Assembly (NCBI GenBank): GCA_041395865.1
Contig: JAWKZQ010000013.1
Span: 10,719-74,718, forward strand
Direction of reading: 5' to 3'
Length of the DNA: 64,000 bases
DNA from: IMCC2047 sp041395865
GTDB lineage: Bacteria; Pseudomonadota; Gammaproteobacteria; Pseudomonadales; IMCC2047
Of this stretch, positions 34,282 to 42,926 are shown in pieces; position 1 is the stretch's first letter; each line of letters opens with the position of its first letter. Made by a program: the position numbers and the translations under genes. The notes below the pieces were generated by a model. That model was not told where the DNA came from. It did no database searches and worked only from the letters and a program-made list of their open reading frames with translations.

Positions 34282-35715
34282 TTATTTTTTGGTTGAACCT
34301 GTAATAATGGCGTTGGTATTACTTAACTGCTGAGCCAAAAAATTGCCGGTAGAGTTCAACTGGGAGATTAAGCCATCGAGAGCGGCAAACTGTTGCCGGG
34401 TTCTTTCCTCAATAGCGGCAAGTCGTCGATCCAGCGCCTCACGATCATCTGCAATTTGTTGCAATGCTGTATTTAAACCATCCTCACGCGCTTTAATAAT
34501 ACCTGTGCTACCTAGCAAGTTAGTCATCAAACCATCGAGCTTTTTAGCAAGCCCTTTATCACTCGCAAAGAAAGAACCAATATCATCAAAGTCCTGAGCC
34601 AGAATCCTGTCGAAAGTTTCCTGATTAAGTGAAAGTTTGCCGTTAGCATCGGTACTGATACCAAGCTGCGCCAGATTATTAAATTTACCAGTCGCATCGG
34701 AGAGGTTGCCATACAATAAGCGACTAATCTGGGACTCAGTATTCCGCGCCGAAGTGTCTCCGGTCAGAATGGCTGCTTTACCTGTTGCAGTATTGAAATC
34801 CAGCAACTGATTCAAGGTGTCCTTGAGGTCATTAAAGCTGCTGATAAAAGTATTAACCTTACCTTGCACGTTGCTCTTGTTAACTGCAATTGTCAGGATT
34901 CCGGGAGGCTCGTTATCCGGATCAGCTGACTTTTGCAAGGCCGTAATCGTTACCCCAGTGATGACATCCTTGAACTCGTTATTTGCGCTACTGACGGTAA
35001 AACCATCAACGGTAATACGGGCATCAGTCGCTGCAACCAGTTCAGTCAGACGGTTATTAGCATCGCCTGCCTTAAAATACATCTGGGATAACCCATTGGC
35101 ATCAGTGTTATTACTATCATCGTCGCTGACAGTCACCTCAATTGCGCCGTCTGTACCGCTATCTTTAGCAGTTAACACCAATTTAGAGACAGTACCACCC
35201 GACCCATCATCTACGGTAAGAATGCTTGCCGATAGTTTAGTATTTGCCGATGAGTTATTGATAGCATCCTTGATATCACTCAGCTTGCCCTCGGTGACAT
35301 TCACCGTAAAACTGCTGCCACCCGCTGTAATTTGTAACGAGCCAGTACCCACCACAGCATCCGGAGAAGCAAAATCAGCCGTCACTAACTTATGAGCTTC
35401 GGCCAGATTAAGCACATTGACATTAGCACTTCCCACCGCCGCGGTATTATCGGCCGTTGCAGTAAAAATATCACGATTGCTGGAAGTAGCAGAACGAGTT
35501 TGAAACTCCTCCAGTTTGGCGAGTCCCTGTAGAGCCGCCTGAAATTCAGACAGAGAACTCTTCAGGGAGCCAAACGCAGAAATGGTTGCCTGGGTTTTCG
35601 CCTCCTGAAAATCAAGGCGTTGCGCCGTAGGAGCACGCTCAGCTTCAACCAGCTGCGACAGAATTGAACCGAGATCCAATCCAGAGCCAATACCAAGTGA
35701 TGAAACTGAAGCCAT
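34282..35715 (-). CDS. fliD: flagellar filament cap protein FliD (HAP2)
   Basis: A 477-residue cap protein. The N-terminal region SSLGIGSGLDLGSILSQLVE and the C-terminal coiled region ending GNFLAQQLSNTNAIITGSTK are characteristic, while the middle is variable and rich in Asp, Ser and Thr. Five or six subunits cap the filament and guide flagellin folding. A sigma54-type promoter lies about 54 bases upstream. Base composition looks more AT-rich than that of the flg genes. Confidence 0.93.
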   Translation of the reverse strand: MASVSSLGIGSGLDLGSILSQLVEAERAPTAQRLDFQEAKTQATISAFGSLKSSLSEFQAALQGLAKLEEFQTRSATSSNRDIFTATADNTAAVGSANVNVLNLAEAHKLVTADFASPDAVVGTGSLQITAGGSSFTVNVTEGKLSDIKDAINNSSANTKLSASILTVDDGSGGTVSKLVLTAKDSGTDGAIEVTVSDDDSNNTDANGLSQMYFKAGDANNRLTELVAATDARITVDGFTVSSANNEFKDVITGVTITALQKSADPDNEPPGILTIAVNKSNVQGKVNTFISSFNDLKDTLNQLLDFNTATGKAAILTGDTSARNTESQISRLLYGNLSDATGKFNNLAQLGISTDANGKLSLNQETFDRILAQDFDDIGSFFASDKGLAKKLDGLMTNLLGSTGIIKAREDGLNTALQQIADDREALDRRLAAIEERTRQQFAALDGLISQLNSTGNFLAQQLSNTNAIITGSTKK

Positions 35716-35768
35716 AATTTTTCCCGCTTTCCTGTCACTAATCTGAAAACTGCTTGCTCAATAAACTA

Positions 35769-35784
35769 TGCAGTTTTCCTGCCA
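35769..35784 (-). promoter_or_regulatory. sigma54 (-24/-12) promoter of fliDST
   Basis: The minus strand reads TGGCAGGAAAACTGCA, matching TGGCACG-N4-TTGCA with the essential GG-N10-GC spacing. It sits between flaG and fliD. The start site would be near 35757, about 42 bases before the fliD ATG. Confidence 0.75.
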
Positions 35785-35798
35785 GGTTTCAGCATTTA

Positions 35799-36173
35799 CT
35801 AAATATTAGTTTTAACGAGTAAGCCTTCACTCAACTGTTCTGCGATCGCAGCTGAAATGCGCTGCACTTCCTCGGACGGAATTTCTCGAATCAGCTCATC
35901 CGTCTCCTTGTCGTAAACCTCAATGATGGTTCGTCCAGAAGTTTCAGACACAGAGAAATGAATATTTCTCTGAATATTCTGAACAAAGTCATTGATATTA
36001 CTGACGGCCGCTTCCAGCTCTCGTTTCCCTGCTTGCCCACCAGCCTGCACACTCCCGGTGTAAACTTCTGCCACCTGGTTCGCTGCAACCTGTCTCGTCG
36101 AATTGACAGGCTTCGAAATTCCTTGAACCGGCGATGTCGCGGGCGAAGAGGTATCGTTTATCAGAGTCGCCAT
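35799..36173 (-). CDS. flaG: FlaG-family flagellar protein
   Basis: A small protein of about 124 residues with a disordered Ser/Thr/Pro N-terminus. The conserved FlaG domain follows (VSNINDFVQNIQRNIHFSVS, then TIIEVYDKETDELIREIPSE). FlaG affects filament length in Pseudomonas, Vibrio and Campylobacter. The ATG at 36173, preceded by AGGTG, is preferred over a GTG three codons upstream. It lies between the fliC terminator and fliD; no promoter of its own is evident, so readthrough from fliC is likely. Confidence 0.88.
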   Translation of the reverse strand: MATLINDTSSPATSPVQGISKPVNSTRQVAANQVAEVYTGSVQAGGQAGKRELEAAVSNINDFVQNIQRNIHFSVSETSGRTIIEVYDKETDELIREIPSEEVQRISAAIAEQLSEGLLVKTNI

Positions 36174-36206
36174 ACCACACACCTATAAGTCTGTATCCAA
36201 TTTAAA

Positions 36207-36243
36207 GAAGCCAAGGCTAGAAAAAACACCTAGCCATGGCTTC
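36207..36243 (-). terminator. strong hairpin terminator after fliC
   Basis: Arms GAAGCCAAGGCTAG (36207-36220) and CTAGCCATGGCTTC (36230-36243) pair over 14 bp with one mismatch around a nine-base loop. On the minus transcript the loop is U-rich and a short UUUAAAUU follows. It lies 13 bases after the flagellin stop. The weak U tract may allow readthrough into flaG. Confidence 0.72.
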
Positions 36244-36256
36244 TCAATCGCTACTA

Positions 36257-37750
36257 CTACTGGAGAAGCGCCAGCACCTGCTGTGGCAATGCATTCGCCT
36301 GTGACAGAACAGAAATACCTGCCTGCTGCAGAATGGTTGCTCGAGTCAGGTTGGCAGTTTCCGCAGCAAAGTCCGCATCCAGAATACGAGACCGGGCAGC
36401 ACTCAGGTTTTCCGAGGTAGAGCTCAAGCTGGAAATAGTAGACTCAAAACGGCTTTGAATCGCACCTAAATCAGCACGAATACCGGAAATGGTTTGCAAC
36501 GCAGAATCAACAACCTGGATTGCGGACTGGGCATTCGCCGCTGAAGTCACGCTAATAGAGCTTACCAGTTGCTGAGTAGAGCCTACTGCTGTATCTGCTG
36601 CAACGTTAAGTACGCTACCGGCTGAGTTTGCAACACTTGAAGAAACGGAGAAACTATTGCTTGAGTTGAAAGTTACCGAACCACTAACAACGACACTGTC
36701 ATTCGCCCCTTGAGTCAGGGTTTCAGGATCTGTGCCAATCGCTGTGGAGCCTACCACTACAGTAGCTGAAGCTGTAGAGTGGTTGAAGTTTTCGATATTA
36801 ATATCTTTACCTTCAGCCTGTGTCAGGGTCAGAGTACCGCCACTCACCTCAGCAGAAATACCAGTGGTACCTGATACCTTGTTAATTTCAGTAGCAAGCG
36901 CGCTCAAGTCGCTGGTAGTCACACCGGCAGATACGGTCTGTGTTGAACCACCGCTGCCAAGCGTCAAAGTAACCGTACCGGCAGCACTCAGAGTGCCAAT
37001 CGTTGCCGTAGAGCTTGCATCAGCAGTGACACCGGTGCTGGCTTCTGCTGCGTTTACTTTGGCAGCTACTGTAAAGGCGCTATCGCCCGCAGAGACACTT
37101 ACGTTACCAGAACCCAAAGTACCGGAAATAGTGAGTGTTTGTGCCGCAATGGTATTTGCGCTAGGCAGTGTTGCCGCCGCGTCAGTTGTCGACGCCGTAC
37201 CTTGGTCAGCTGTTGCGTTTTGCGTGTTTACGGTATTGTTCGCCAGTTTATCCCCTGAGGCTCCGGCAATAGAAAAGCTTATGGTCTGGTTAGCATTCGC
37301 ACCTACCTGGAACGCCTGCGTAGTAAATGTACCGTCCAGAACTTTCAATCCGTTGAACTCGGTGGTGTTAGCAATGTTATCCAGCTGCTGCTTGAGCTGG
37401 TTAACTTCCGAGTTCAAACTGGCGCGGTCGGAAGCGGAGTTTGTGGAGTTGGCAGATTGAATTGCCAGCTCGCGCATACGCTGCAGAATATTAGTAGATT
37501 CCTGCAACGCCCCTTCAGTGGTTTGGGCCAGAGAAATACCGTCATTAGCGTTACGAATTGCCTGATTGAGACCACGAATCTGTGACGTAAAACGGTTACT
37601 GATCGCCAGGCCTGCCGCGTCGTCTTTAGCGCTATTAATGCGTAAACCTGAGGATAGACGTTCCAAGGAAGTGCTCAGTGAACTCTGGGTATTATTAAGA
37701 TTACGCTGAGCGTTCAAGGACGAAATATTGGTGTTAATTGTTTGTGCCAT
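36257..37750 (-). CDS. fliC: flagellin
   Basis: A 497-residue flagellin. The N-terminal D0/D1 region begins MAQTINTNISSLNAQRNLNN with SLSTSLERLSSGLRINSAKD. The C-terminal D1/D0 region has LGAIQSRFESTISSLSSTSE and ends SQANALPQQVLALLQ. The central surface-exposed part (about 170-400) is variable, very rich in Ser, Thr, Ala and Gly and without Cys. Only one flagellin gene is present in the window. AGGAGG precedes the ATG and a sigma28 promoter lies upstream. It is followed by a strong hairpin. Confidence 0.97.
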   Translation of the reverse strand: MAQTINTNISSLNAQRNLNNTQSSLSTSLERLSSGLRINSAKDDAAGLAISNRFTSQIRGLNQAIRNANDGISLAQTTEGALQESTNILQRMRELAIQSANSTNSASDRASLNSEVNQLKQQLDNIANTTEFNGLKVLDGTFTTQAFQVGANANQTISFSIAGASGDKLANNTVNTQNATADQGTASTTDAAATLPSANTIAAQTLTISGTLGSGNVSVSAGDSAFTVAAKVNAAEASTGVTADASSTATIGTLSAAGTVTLTLGSGGSTQTVSAGVTTSDLSALATEINKVSGTTGISAEVSGGTLTLTQAEGKDINIENFNHSTASATVVVGSTAIGTDPETLTQGANDSVVVSGSVTFNSSNSFSVSSSVANSAGSVLNVAADTAVGSTQQLVSSISVTSAANAQSAIQVVDSALQTISGIRADLGAIQSRFESTISSLSSTSENLSAARSRILDADFAAETANLTRATILQQAGISVLSQANALPQQVLALLQ

Positions 37751-37779
37751 GTTAAGCCTCCTGCTTTCTTACGGTCTTT

Positions 37780-37834
37780 GTTCTCCAAGAGAACGACCGA
37801 TGAAAGTGGTTAGTGAAAGGCGATAAAATTCGCC
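37780..37834 (-). promoter_or_regulatory. flagellin mRNA leader with two hairpins and GGA motifs
   Basis: The leader between the predicted start site and the fliC ATG can form two small hairpins: GGCGA-taaaat-TCGCC (37819-37834) and GTTCTC-TTG-GAGAAC (37780-37794). A GGA triplet spans the loop edge of the second hairpin, and another lies in the AGGAGG ribosome-binding site about 15 bases downstream. GGA pairs of this kind are the recognition pattern of CsrA, which is encoded in this window. Function is inferred. Confidence 0.45.
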
Positions 37835-37845
37835 ATGCACATACT

Positions 37846-37872
37846 TTATCGACATTGAAAAAGGAAACTTTA
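37846..37872 (-). promoter_or_regulatory. sigma28 (FliA) promoter of fliC
   Basis: The minus strand has TAAAGTTT (-35, 37865-37872), an 11-base spacer, and GTCGATAA (-10, 37846-37853), against the consensus TAAAGTTT-N11-GCCGATAA. Only one base differs. The transcript would start near 37839, giving a leader of about 90 bases. Confidence 0.9.
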
Positions 37873-37946
37873 GAAATTATTTCCAAACTAGAAACGGGGT
37901 GTTATTTCTACGATTAGCGTGGCAAACGGCCAGGCCCAAAAGACAG

Positions 37947-37977
37947 GCCCGTTACACCCGGTCAAGGCATAACGGGC
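37947..37977 (-). terminator. possible hairpin terminator after flgL
   Basis: GCCCGTTA (37947-37954) and TAACGGGC (37970-37977) form an 8-bp perfect stem with a 15-base loop, 27 bases beyond the flgL stop. The following U tract is short (CUGUCUUUUG), so termination strength is doubtful. Confidence 0.4.
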
Positions 37978-38003
37978 TTAAAGGATTAACAGGAAACCGG
38001 CTG

Positions 38004-39248
38004 TTACGAGCGGATAAAATTAAACAGCGACAGGTTACTGATCGCCGCATAGCTTTGCTGGGCAGCCTGGAGAATAAAAGTACCCTGCGTTAGCTGACTG
38101 ATTGCTTCGGTAAAGTCCAGGTCCTCGACTTTGGACAGCGTATTTTGACTCATCAACTTAATGTCCGCATTCGCTTCCTGCACACTTTCAATGGTATTCA
38201 AGCGTGAACCTATTTGCGCCACCGTACGGTTAATAGAGGATAAAACATTGTCCAGACTGATCAGCGCATCGCTGATCAACTCGCCATACTCGGCCGGAGA
38301 CGTCCCCGGCGCTACCAATCCCTGCGCCAAACGGTCGACAATACCCAGCATATCCAGTTTTTGCGGATTGTCATGCACGGCAGTAAAAACATCACCATCG
38401 GCGGGCGTACCGGTAATTTCCAGCTGCATCCCCTCGAAGGCGATGGCCTCGCCTGGCGTGTAAGCCATGTTGGTCAGGGGTTGCGGTGGCGTACCGCCGC
38501 TAATTGCCGCGCCGTCGGATACCCGGGTCACACTGTAGGTGGTAGTGCCGCCAGCCACCGAAAAGGTGATCACGGCATCATCGGGGTAAAAGGCATCGAA
38601 ATCCGCCTGATTAATCACGGCGGCGTTTTGTGCCACAGCGGAGCCGCCGTTACCGGGGTCCGCCTGCATTGTAAAATCGTTTGGAATCGGGATACCCATA
38701 AACAGCGCTTTGCCCGAATCGTTTACCGCCAGGTTCAAATCCGTGGCCACCGGCAAAAATAACTGCCCCTCATCGCCGCGATAACTAAACCCGCCACTGG
38801 CATTGCGCACAAAGGGCTGGGTGTCGGCCTGATAGCCCGAGAAGAGGTACTCGCTATCCACGCCTCGGGTATTTACCAGCCCCAGCAACTCTTCAACCCG
38901 TTGCTGCAATTCCGCGGCAATGGCCTCGCGCCCGTTTTGGTCCAAAGCGCCGTCACCGGCCTGAATTGCCAGCTGCCTGACCCCCTGAAGCGTATTCTCG
39001 ATACTGCCCAGCGTCGTTTCTTCGAGCTGTAGCCGGTTCGTGGCGGTATCCGCATTTTTCTTATACTGATTGATCAGTTCAATTTGTCGTTTCAGGGCAA
39101 TAATTTGCGGCGCGGCAACAGGATCATCGCCGGGCGTATCCACCCGCTTACCGGTGGCTATCTGTTCCTGCAAACGGGTTACATTTGCCTGCCCTTCCAG
39201 CAACCCTTGCAACCCCGCCAGAAAAGCCTGATGCGTGGAGATTCTCAT
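38004..39248 (-). CDS. flgL: flagellar hook-associated protein FlgL (HAP3)
   Basis: A 414-residue junction protein with the conserved N-terminus MRISTHQAFLAGLQGLLEGQANVTRLQEQIATG (first part shown by MRISTHQ and LQEQIATGKRV). The C-terminal helix is SQLTQGTFILQAAQQSYAAI. It joins hook to filament together with FlgK. The middle part (about 170-290) is an inserted variable domain. It follows flgK with a 12-base gap and is the last gene of the flg operon. Confidence 0.93.
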   Translation of the reverse strand: MRISTHQAFLAGLQGLLEGQANVTRLQEQIATGKRVDTPGDDPVAAPQIIALKRQIELINQYKKNADTATNRLQLEETTLGSIENTLQGVRQLAIQAGDGALDQNGREAIAAELQQRVEELLGLVNTRGVDSEYLFSGYQADTQPFVRNASGGFSYRGDEGQLFLPVATDLNLAVNDSGKALFMGIPIPNDFTMQADPGNGGSAVAQNAAVINQADFDAFYPDDAVITFSVAGGTTTYSVTRVSDGAAISGGTPPQPLTNMAYTPGEAIAFEGMQLEITGTPADGDVFTAVHDNPQKLDMLGIVDRLAQGLVAPGTSPAEYGELISDALISLDNVLSSINRTVAQIGSRLNTIESVQEANADIKLMSQNTLSKVEDLDFTEAISQLTQGTFILQAAQQSYAAISNLSLFNFIRS

Positions 39249-39260
39249 AAGCTGTCCCCG

Positions 39261-41273
39261 TTACCCTCTTAAAGCACTCAACAACGTATCAAAAATGGAT
39301 CGCGCCACATTAATCACCTGAGCCGACGCATTATAGGCCTGTTCAAACTCAACCAGCCGCGCCGCTTCTTCATCCAGGTTAACGCCAGCCACCGACTGCA
39401 ACATCGCCTGCGACTGTTCCAGCAGGGTTTGGCTGGCCTCCAGATTATTACGGGCAGTGCTGGTACGGGTGCCGATTTCCTGAGTAAACACACCATAGGC
39501 GGATTCCAGCGTCATGCTGCCATTTTCCAGTACACTGCTGGTCTGAACACCAACCATCGCAAGGCCGGCGCGATTATCCAGGACGCCTCCCGCATTGTAA
39601 TCGACACTAAAGCTGTCTCCCGCCGCCGGCGTACCCGTGATATCAACCTGGAAGCCGAAGCTGGCGGGCAGAATGCCATTGGGCGCGACCGGCGGATAGG
39701 TTAATCCCGTCTGCGGTGGCGCCAATGCCACGGGCGCTGAGGGGTTACTGTTATCCAGGATGTCGTAACTGGTCGGACTGGTAAACCGTATCGTCACCGG
39801 CGGAGACAACTGTCCAGCAGCGGCAAAAAACGGGGTGCTTTTATCGGTTACCTCACCGGCGCTAATGGCCGCATTGCCGGTATTGGAGGCGTTGGTGGTC
39901 GTGCGAATCGGGGACGCCAGGGCAACTTCCTGGGCACGATCAACCTGCAACGCAATTTCATCAGCAAAGCCGCGCGTCGGCTGAATCAGAAAACGGTCGC
40001 CCGCGGCAAAGGCTCCGGAAGGCCTCTCCAGGGTAATGGTCATTCCGTCAACGGTAACGGTTGCCGGTAAAGCCCCCAGCGATCCGGTCAAACTGGGATC
40101 CAGCGCGGCATTGCTCACGCCGTCGCTGACTCGCGTCAGTACATAGGTGTTGGCGCCGGTAAAATCCAACTGGTAATCACTGGTGGTTAACTGATTGACG
40201 TCCGAAATCGAGACACTGACCACCTGGTCCTGCGGCAGAGAGTTGCCGCCATTGGCAGTGGTGCGGTTGGCAATCGAGTTGGCGTTATTGATATCGGTGA
40301 GCAAATCGCCGCCCAGGTTACCTTCCAGATCCATGCCCAGATTATGCAGGGCATTCAATGAGCCGCTCACACCCAGCGCAATGCGCCCCAGGTTGTTCAG
40401 CGCATCATCGATCACCTCGCCCTTAACACTTAAAAGGCCTCCCAGCATACCGCCGCTGACGCCGTTACCGACCGGGGAAACCGCGCCGCTCACCGAGCGG
40501 ATAGCCAGTTCGCGCTGCGAAGGGTTATCCGGATTGGCAAGCGTTGTCAGCTCAAAGGCCTCGGTTCCCACTACCAGCGGTTGCCCATTGCCTACCGAAA
40601 CGGTGACGCCATTGTTATCGGTGGGAATGACGCTGATATTGACCAGCTCCGCCAGCTTGTTGAGTGCCTGTTCGCGTTTATCCAGCAAGTCATTGGGGTT
40701 GCTGCCGCTATTGGTGGCAATCGCAATTTGAGCGTTCAAATCGGCAATTTCACGGGTATAGGAAGTCGCCTGCTGAGCGACGGCCTCCACCTGCAAACCG
40801 ATATCCCGCTGTAACACCAGCAATTGATTATGAAGACTGTTAAATTTCTGGGTGAGTCCTTCGGCGCTGGATAGAAAAACCTGGCGCGCTTCAATGGATC
40901 CGGGGTTATCCACCGCCGTTTGCAGGCTTGAAAAAAAGCTCGACATATTTCCCGACAGGCCTGAGTTGCTGTTGGAGAACAGCTGGTCCAGCTGGTCCAT
41001 GAGCGTACTCAGGGTTTCGGCGCCAGCATAGACCGAAGTATCGCTGCGTAAGCCCGCTACCAGGAAATTATTGGTGATGCGGCGCACCGCCTCCACTTCG
41101 ACGCCGGTTCCCAGGTAAAAACCGCCCAGAAACTCCGTAGGGCGCGTGCCCAGTTCGGCCGACTGCCTGGAATAGCCTTCAACATTGGCATTGGTGACGT
41201 TATGGCCGGCCACCCGTAACGAAATACGGCTGCTATTCAGCCCCGATAAACCGATGTTAAGCAATTCTGTCAT
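39261..41273 (-). CDS. flgK: flagellar hook-associated protein FlgK (HAP1)
   Basis: A 670-residue protein. The N-terminus MTELLNIGLSGLNSSRISLR and VAGHNVTNANVEGYSRQ are diagnostic, and the C-terminus VNLDEEAARLVEFEQAYNAS matches the rod/hook C-terminal motif. It is longer than the E. coli protein (about 547) because of a large central variable region, as in Pseudomonas. It forms the first hook-filament junction layer. It lies 63 bases downstream of flgJ. Confidence 0.95.
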   Translation of the reverse strand: MTELLNIGLSGLNSSRISLRVAGHNVTNANVEGYSRQSAELGTRPTEFLGGFYLGTGVEVEAVRRITNNFLVAGLRSDTSVYAGAETLSTLMDQLDQLFSNSNSGLSGNMSSFFSSLQTAVDNPGSIEARQVFLSSAEGLTQKFNSLHNQLLVLQRDIGLQVEAVAQQATSYTREIADLNAQIAIATNSGSNPNDLLDKREQALNKLAELVNISVIPTDNNGVTVSVGNGQPLVVGTEAFELTTLANPDNPSQRELAIRSVSGAVSPVGNGVSGGMLGGLLSVKGEVIDDALNNLGRIALGVSGSLNALHNLGMDLEGNLGGDLLTDINNANSIANRTTANGGNSLPQDQVVSVSISDVNQLTTSDYQLDFTGANTYVLTRVSDGVSNAALDPSLTGSLGALPATVTVDGMTITLERPSGAFAAGDRFLIQPTRGFADEIALQVDRAQEVALASPIRTTTNASNTGNAAISAGEVTDKSTPFFAAAGQLSPPVTIRFTSPTSYDILDNSNPSAPVALAPPQTGLTYPPVAPNGILPASFGFQVDITGTPAAGDSFSVDYNAGGVLDNRAGLAMVGVQTSSVLENGSMTLESAYGVFTQEIGTRTSTARNNLEASQTLLEQSQAMLQSVAGVNLDEEAARLVEFEQAYNASAQVINVARSIFDTLLSALRG

Positions 41274-41336
41274 GTTAACCGAACACCCTTGTTGCCAAAC
41301 TCGCCGGTTGGTTCCGGCAAACCTGAAGTCACCCTG

Positions 41337-41789
41337 TTATCTCGCAAGCTGACGATAAGCCTGCAATCCTCGCTGTTGTTCAGCACTGATCTCTGCTTTC
41401 CCTGTTTCGCCCGACTGCGCGTCGGAGGCCTGGCCACGATCCACAAATCGCCCCAGCTGCTTCACCAGCATATCGGCTAATCCCAGCCCGGAACCGGCTG
41501 TCATGCTCAGGCTGATCTGCTGATCGTACATATCGCGGTAAATCTTCGACTGCTGGCTGTTAAAGAAACCGTCCTCGGCAAAAGCCTCGTTGGCGCCACG
41601 CATGCTTTTCAGCACGATATTAAGAAAAATCGACTCAAACTGGCGCGCCACTTCCCGCAGCGCACCTTCGCCATCGTTTTGCGCCTGCTGCTTAATTTTT
41701 TCCAGGTTGGCCAGATCCGTATAGGCCTGTGGACTGGCCAATTGGCTGGGCTGGGTAAGCTGGCTGCTCAATGGGAATGAGGTATTCAC
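41337..41789 (-). CDS. flgJ: FlgJ, rod-binding domain only (no muramidase domain)
   Basis: A 150-residue protein that contains only the N-terminal rod-binding domain (LREVARQFESIFLNIVLKSM, then FFNSQQSKIYRDMYDQQISL). In most beta- and gammaproteobacteria FlgJ is about 300 residues or more and carries a C-terminal peptidoglycan hydrolase domain. Here the stop is followed by only 63 bases before flgK, so no such domain exists in any frame. It caps the growing rod; the wall-opening enzyme must be encoded elsewhere. It lies between flgI and flgK as usual. Confidence 0.9.
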   Translation of the reverse strand: MNTSFPLSSQLTQPSQLASPQAYTDLANLEKIKQQAQNDGEGALREVARQFESIFLNIVLKSMRGANEAFAEDGFFNSQQSKIYRDMYDQQISLSMTAGSGLGLADMLVKQLGRFVDRGQASDAQSGETGKAEISAEQQRGLQAYRQLAR

Positions 41790-41798
41790 GTATCGCTC

Positions 41799-42914
41799 CT
41801 AAATCACCACCAGGCTGGCCTTGAGGGCACCCGCCTGTTTCAGCGCTTCCAGAATGGCCATCAGGTCACCGGGGGCAGCCCCAACCTGGTTCACGGCCTG
41901 CACGATTTCATCCAGTGAAATGCCCGGATTGAAGACAAAGGCACGGCTGGCGCCCTCTTCAATGGTCAAATCCGTCGAAGGCGTGATGACGGTCTCGCCT
42001 TCACTGAAGGCACCGGGCTGGCTCACCTGTGGATTTTCCGTGATGGTCACTGTCAGGTTACCGTGGGTAATGGCGGCCGGGGATACCCGCACATGCTTGC
42101 CAATCACAATGGTTCCGGTGCGCGAGTTGATGATGACCTTGGCCGTCGCTTCAGCCGGATCAATTTCCAGGTTTTCCAGCACCGACAAATAGGTTACCCG
42201 TTGCGAGGCATCGCGTGGCGCCGTCACCTGAATAGAGGTGGAGTCCTGCGCAAAGGCGGTATTAGCGCCCAGCAGGTTATTGATTTTGTCGGCGACCCGC
42301 TTGGCGGTGGTGAAATCCGGCGCATTCAGGTTAAAGGTTAAAGTGTCGCTGTAGGTAAATCCGCTGGGGATCGCCCGCTCAACGGTTGCGCCGTTAGGCA
42401 CCCGGCCCACACTGGGCACATTAACAGTAATCCGTGAACCGTCCGCGCCTTCAGCACCGAAACCGCCAACCACCAGGTTGCCCTGGGCAATCGCATACAC
42501 CTGGCTATCCAGACCCTTGAGCGGTGTAATCAGCAGGGTGCCGCCGCGCAGGCTTTTGGCGTCGCCCAGCGAAGAGACCGTCACATCAATGGTCTGCCCG
42601 GGTTTTGCAAAGGACTGCAGTTCGGCATGTACAGCCACCGCTGCCACATTCTTCGGATTGGGGGTAACGCCCGCAGGCAGCACGATACCAAACTGGGTCA
42701 GCATATTTTTAAAGGACTGTTTGGTGAACGCGGTTTTATCGCCGGTTCCGTCAAGCCCCACCACCAGGCCGTAACCGATCAGCTGGTTGGTACGCACGCC
42801 AGCGACCGTTGCAAGGTCCTTGAGACGTTCGGCCATTGCCGATTGCGTGCCCAGCATGAACGCTAACATCACCAGCCAATAGCTGACCTTCGATTTACAG
42901 CGAGTATTTTTCAT
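41799..42914 (-). CDS. flgI: flagellar P-ring protein FlgI
   Basis: A 371-residue periplasmic protein with a signal peptide (cleavage after AMA, before ERLKDL). Signatures include VAGVRTNQLIGYGLVVGLDG and TGDKTAFTKQSF near the N-terminus and a conserved ending DLMAILEALKQAGAL. It forms the P ring around the rod in the peptidoglycan layer. It lies 12 bases downstream of flgH. Confidence 0.97.
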   Translation of the reverse strand: MKNTRCKSKVSYWLVMLAFMLGTQSAMAERLKDLATVAGVRTNQLIGYGLVVGLDGTGDKTAFTKQSFKNMLTQFGIVLPAGVTPNPKNVAAVAVHAELQSFAKPGQTIDVTVSSLGDAKSLRGGTLLITPLKGLDSQVYAIAQGNLVVGGFGAEGADGSRITVNVPSVGRVPNGATVERAIPSGFTYSDTLTFNLNAPDFTTAKRVADKINNLLGANTAFAQDSTSIQVTAPRDASQRVTYLSVLENLEIDPAEATAKVIINSRTGTIVIGKHVRVSPAAITHGNLTVTITENPQVSQPGAFSEGETVITPSTDLTIEEGASRAFVFNPGISLDEIVQAVNQVGAAPGDLMAILEALKQAGALKASLVVI

Positions 42915-42926
42915 CAGGCGCTCCGC

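Noticed and set aside
36732..37460. Plus-strand frame of 242 codons across the flagellin centre
   Set aside because: It mirrors the Ser/Thr/Ala-rich low-complexity part of flagellin on the other strand and shows no family features.
41303..41318. GCCGG-ttggtt-CCGGC hairpin between flgJ and flgK
   Set aside because: The stem is only five pairs and there is no U tract; too weak to call.
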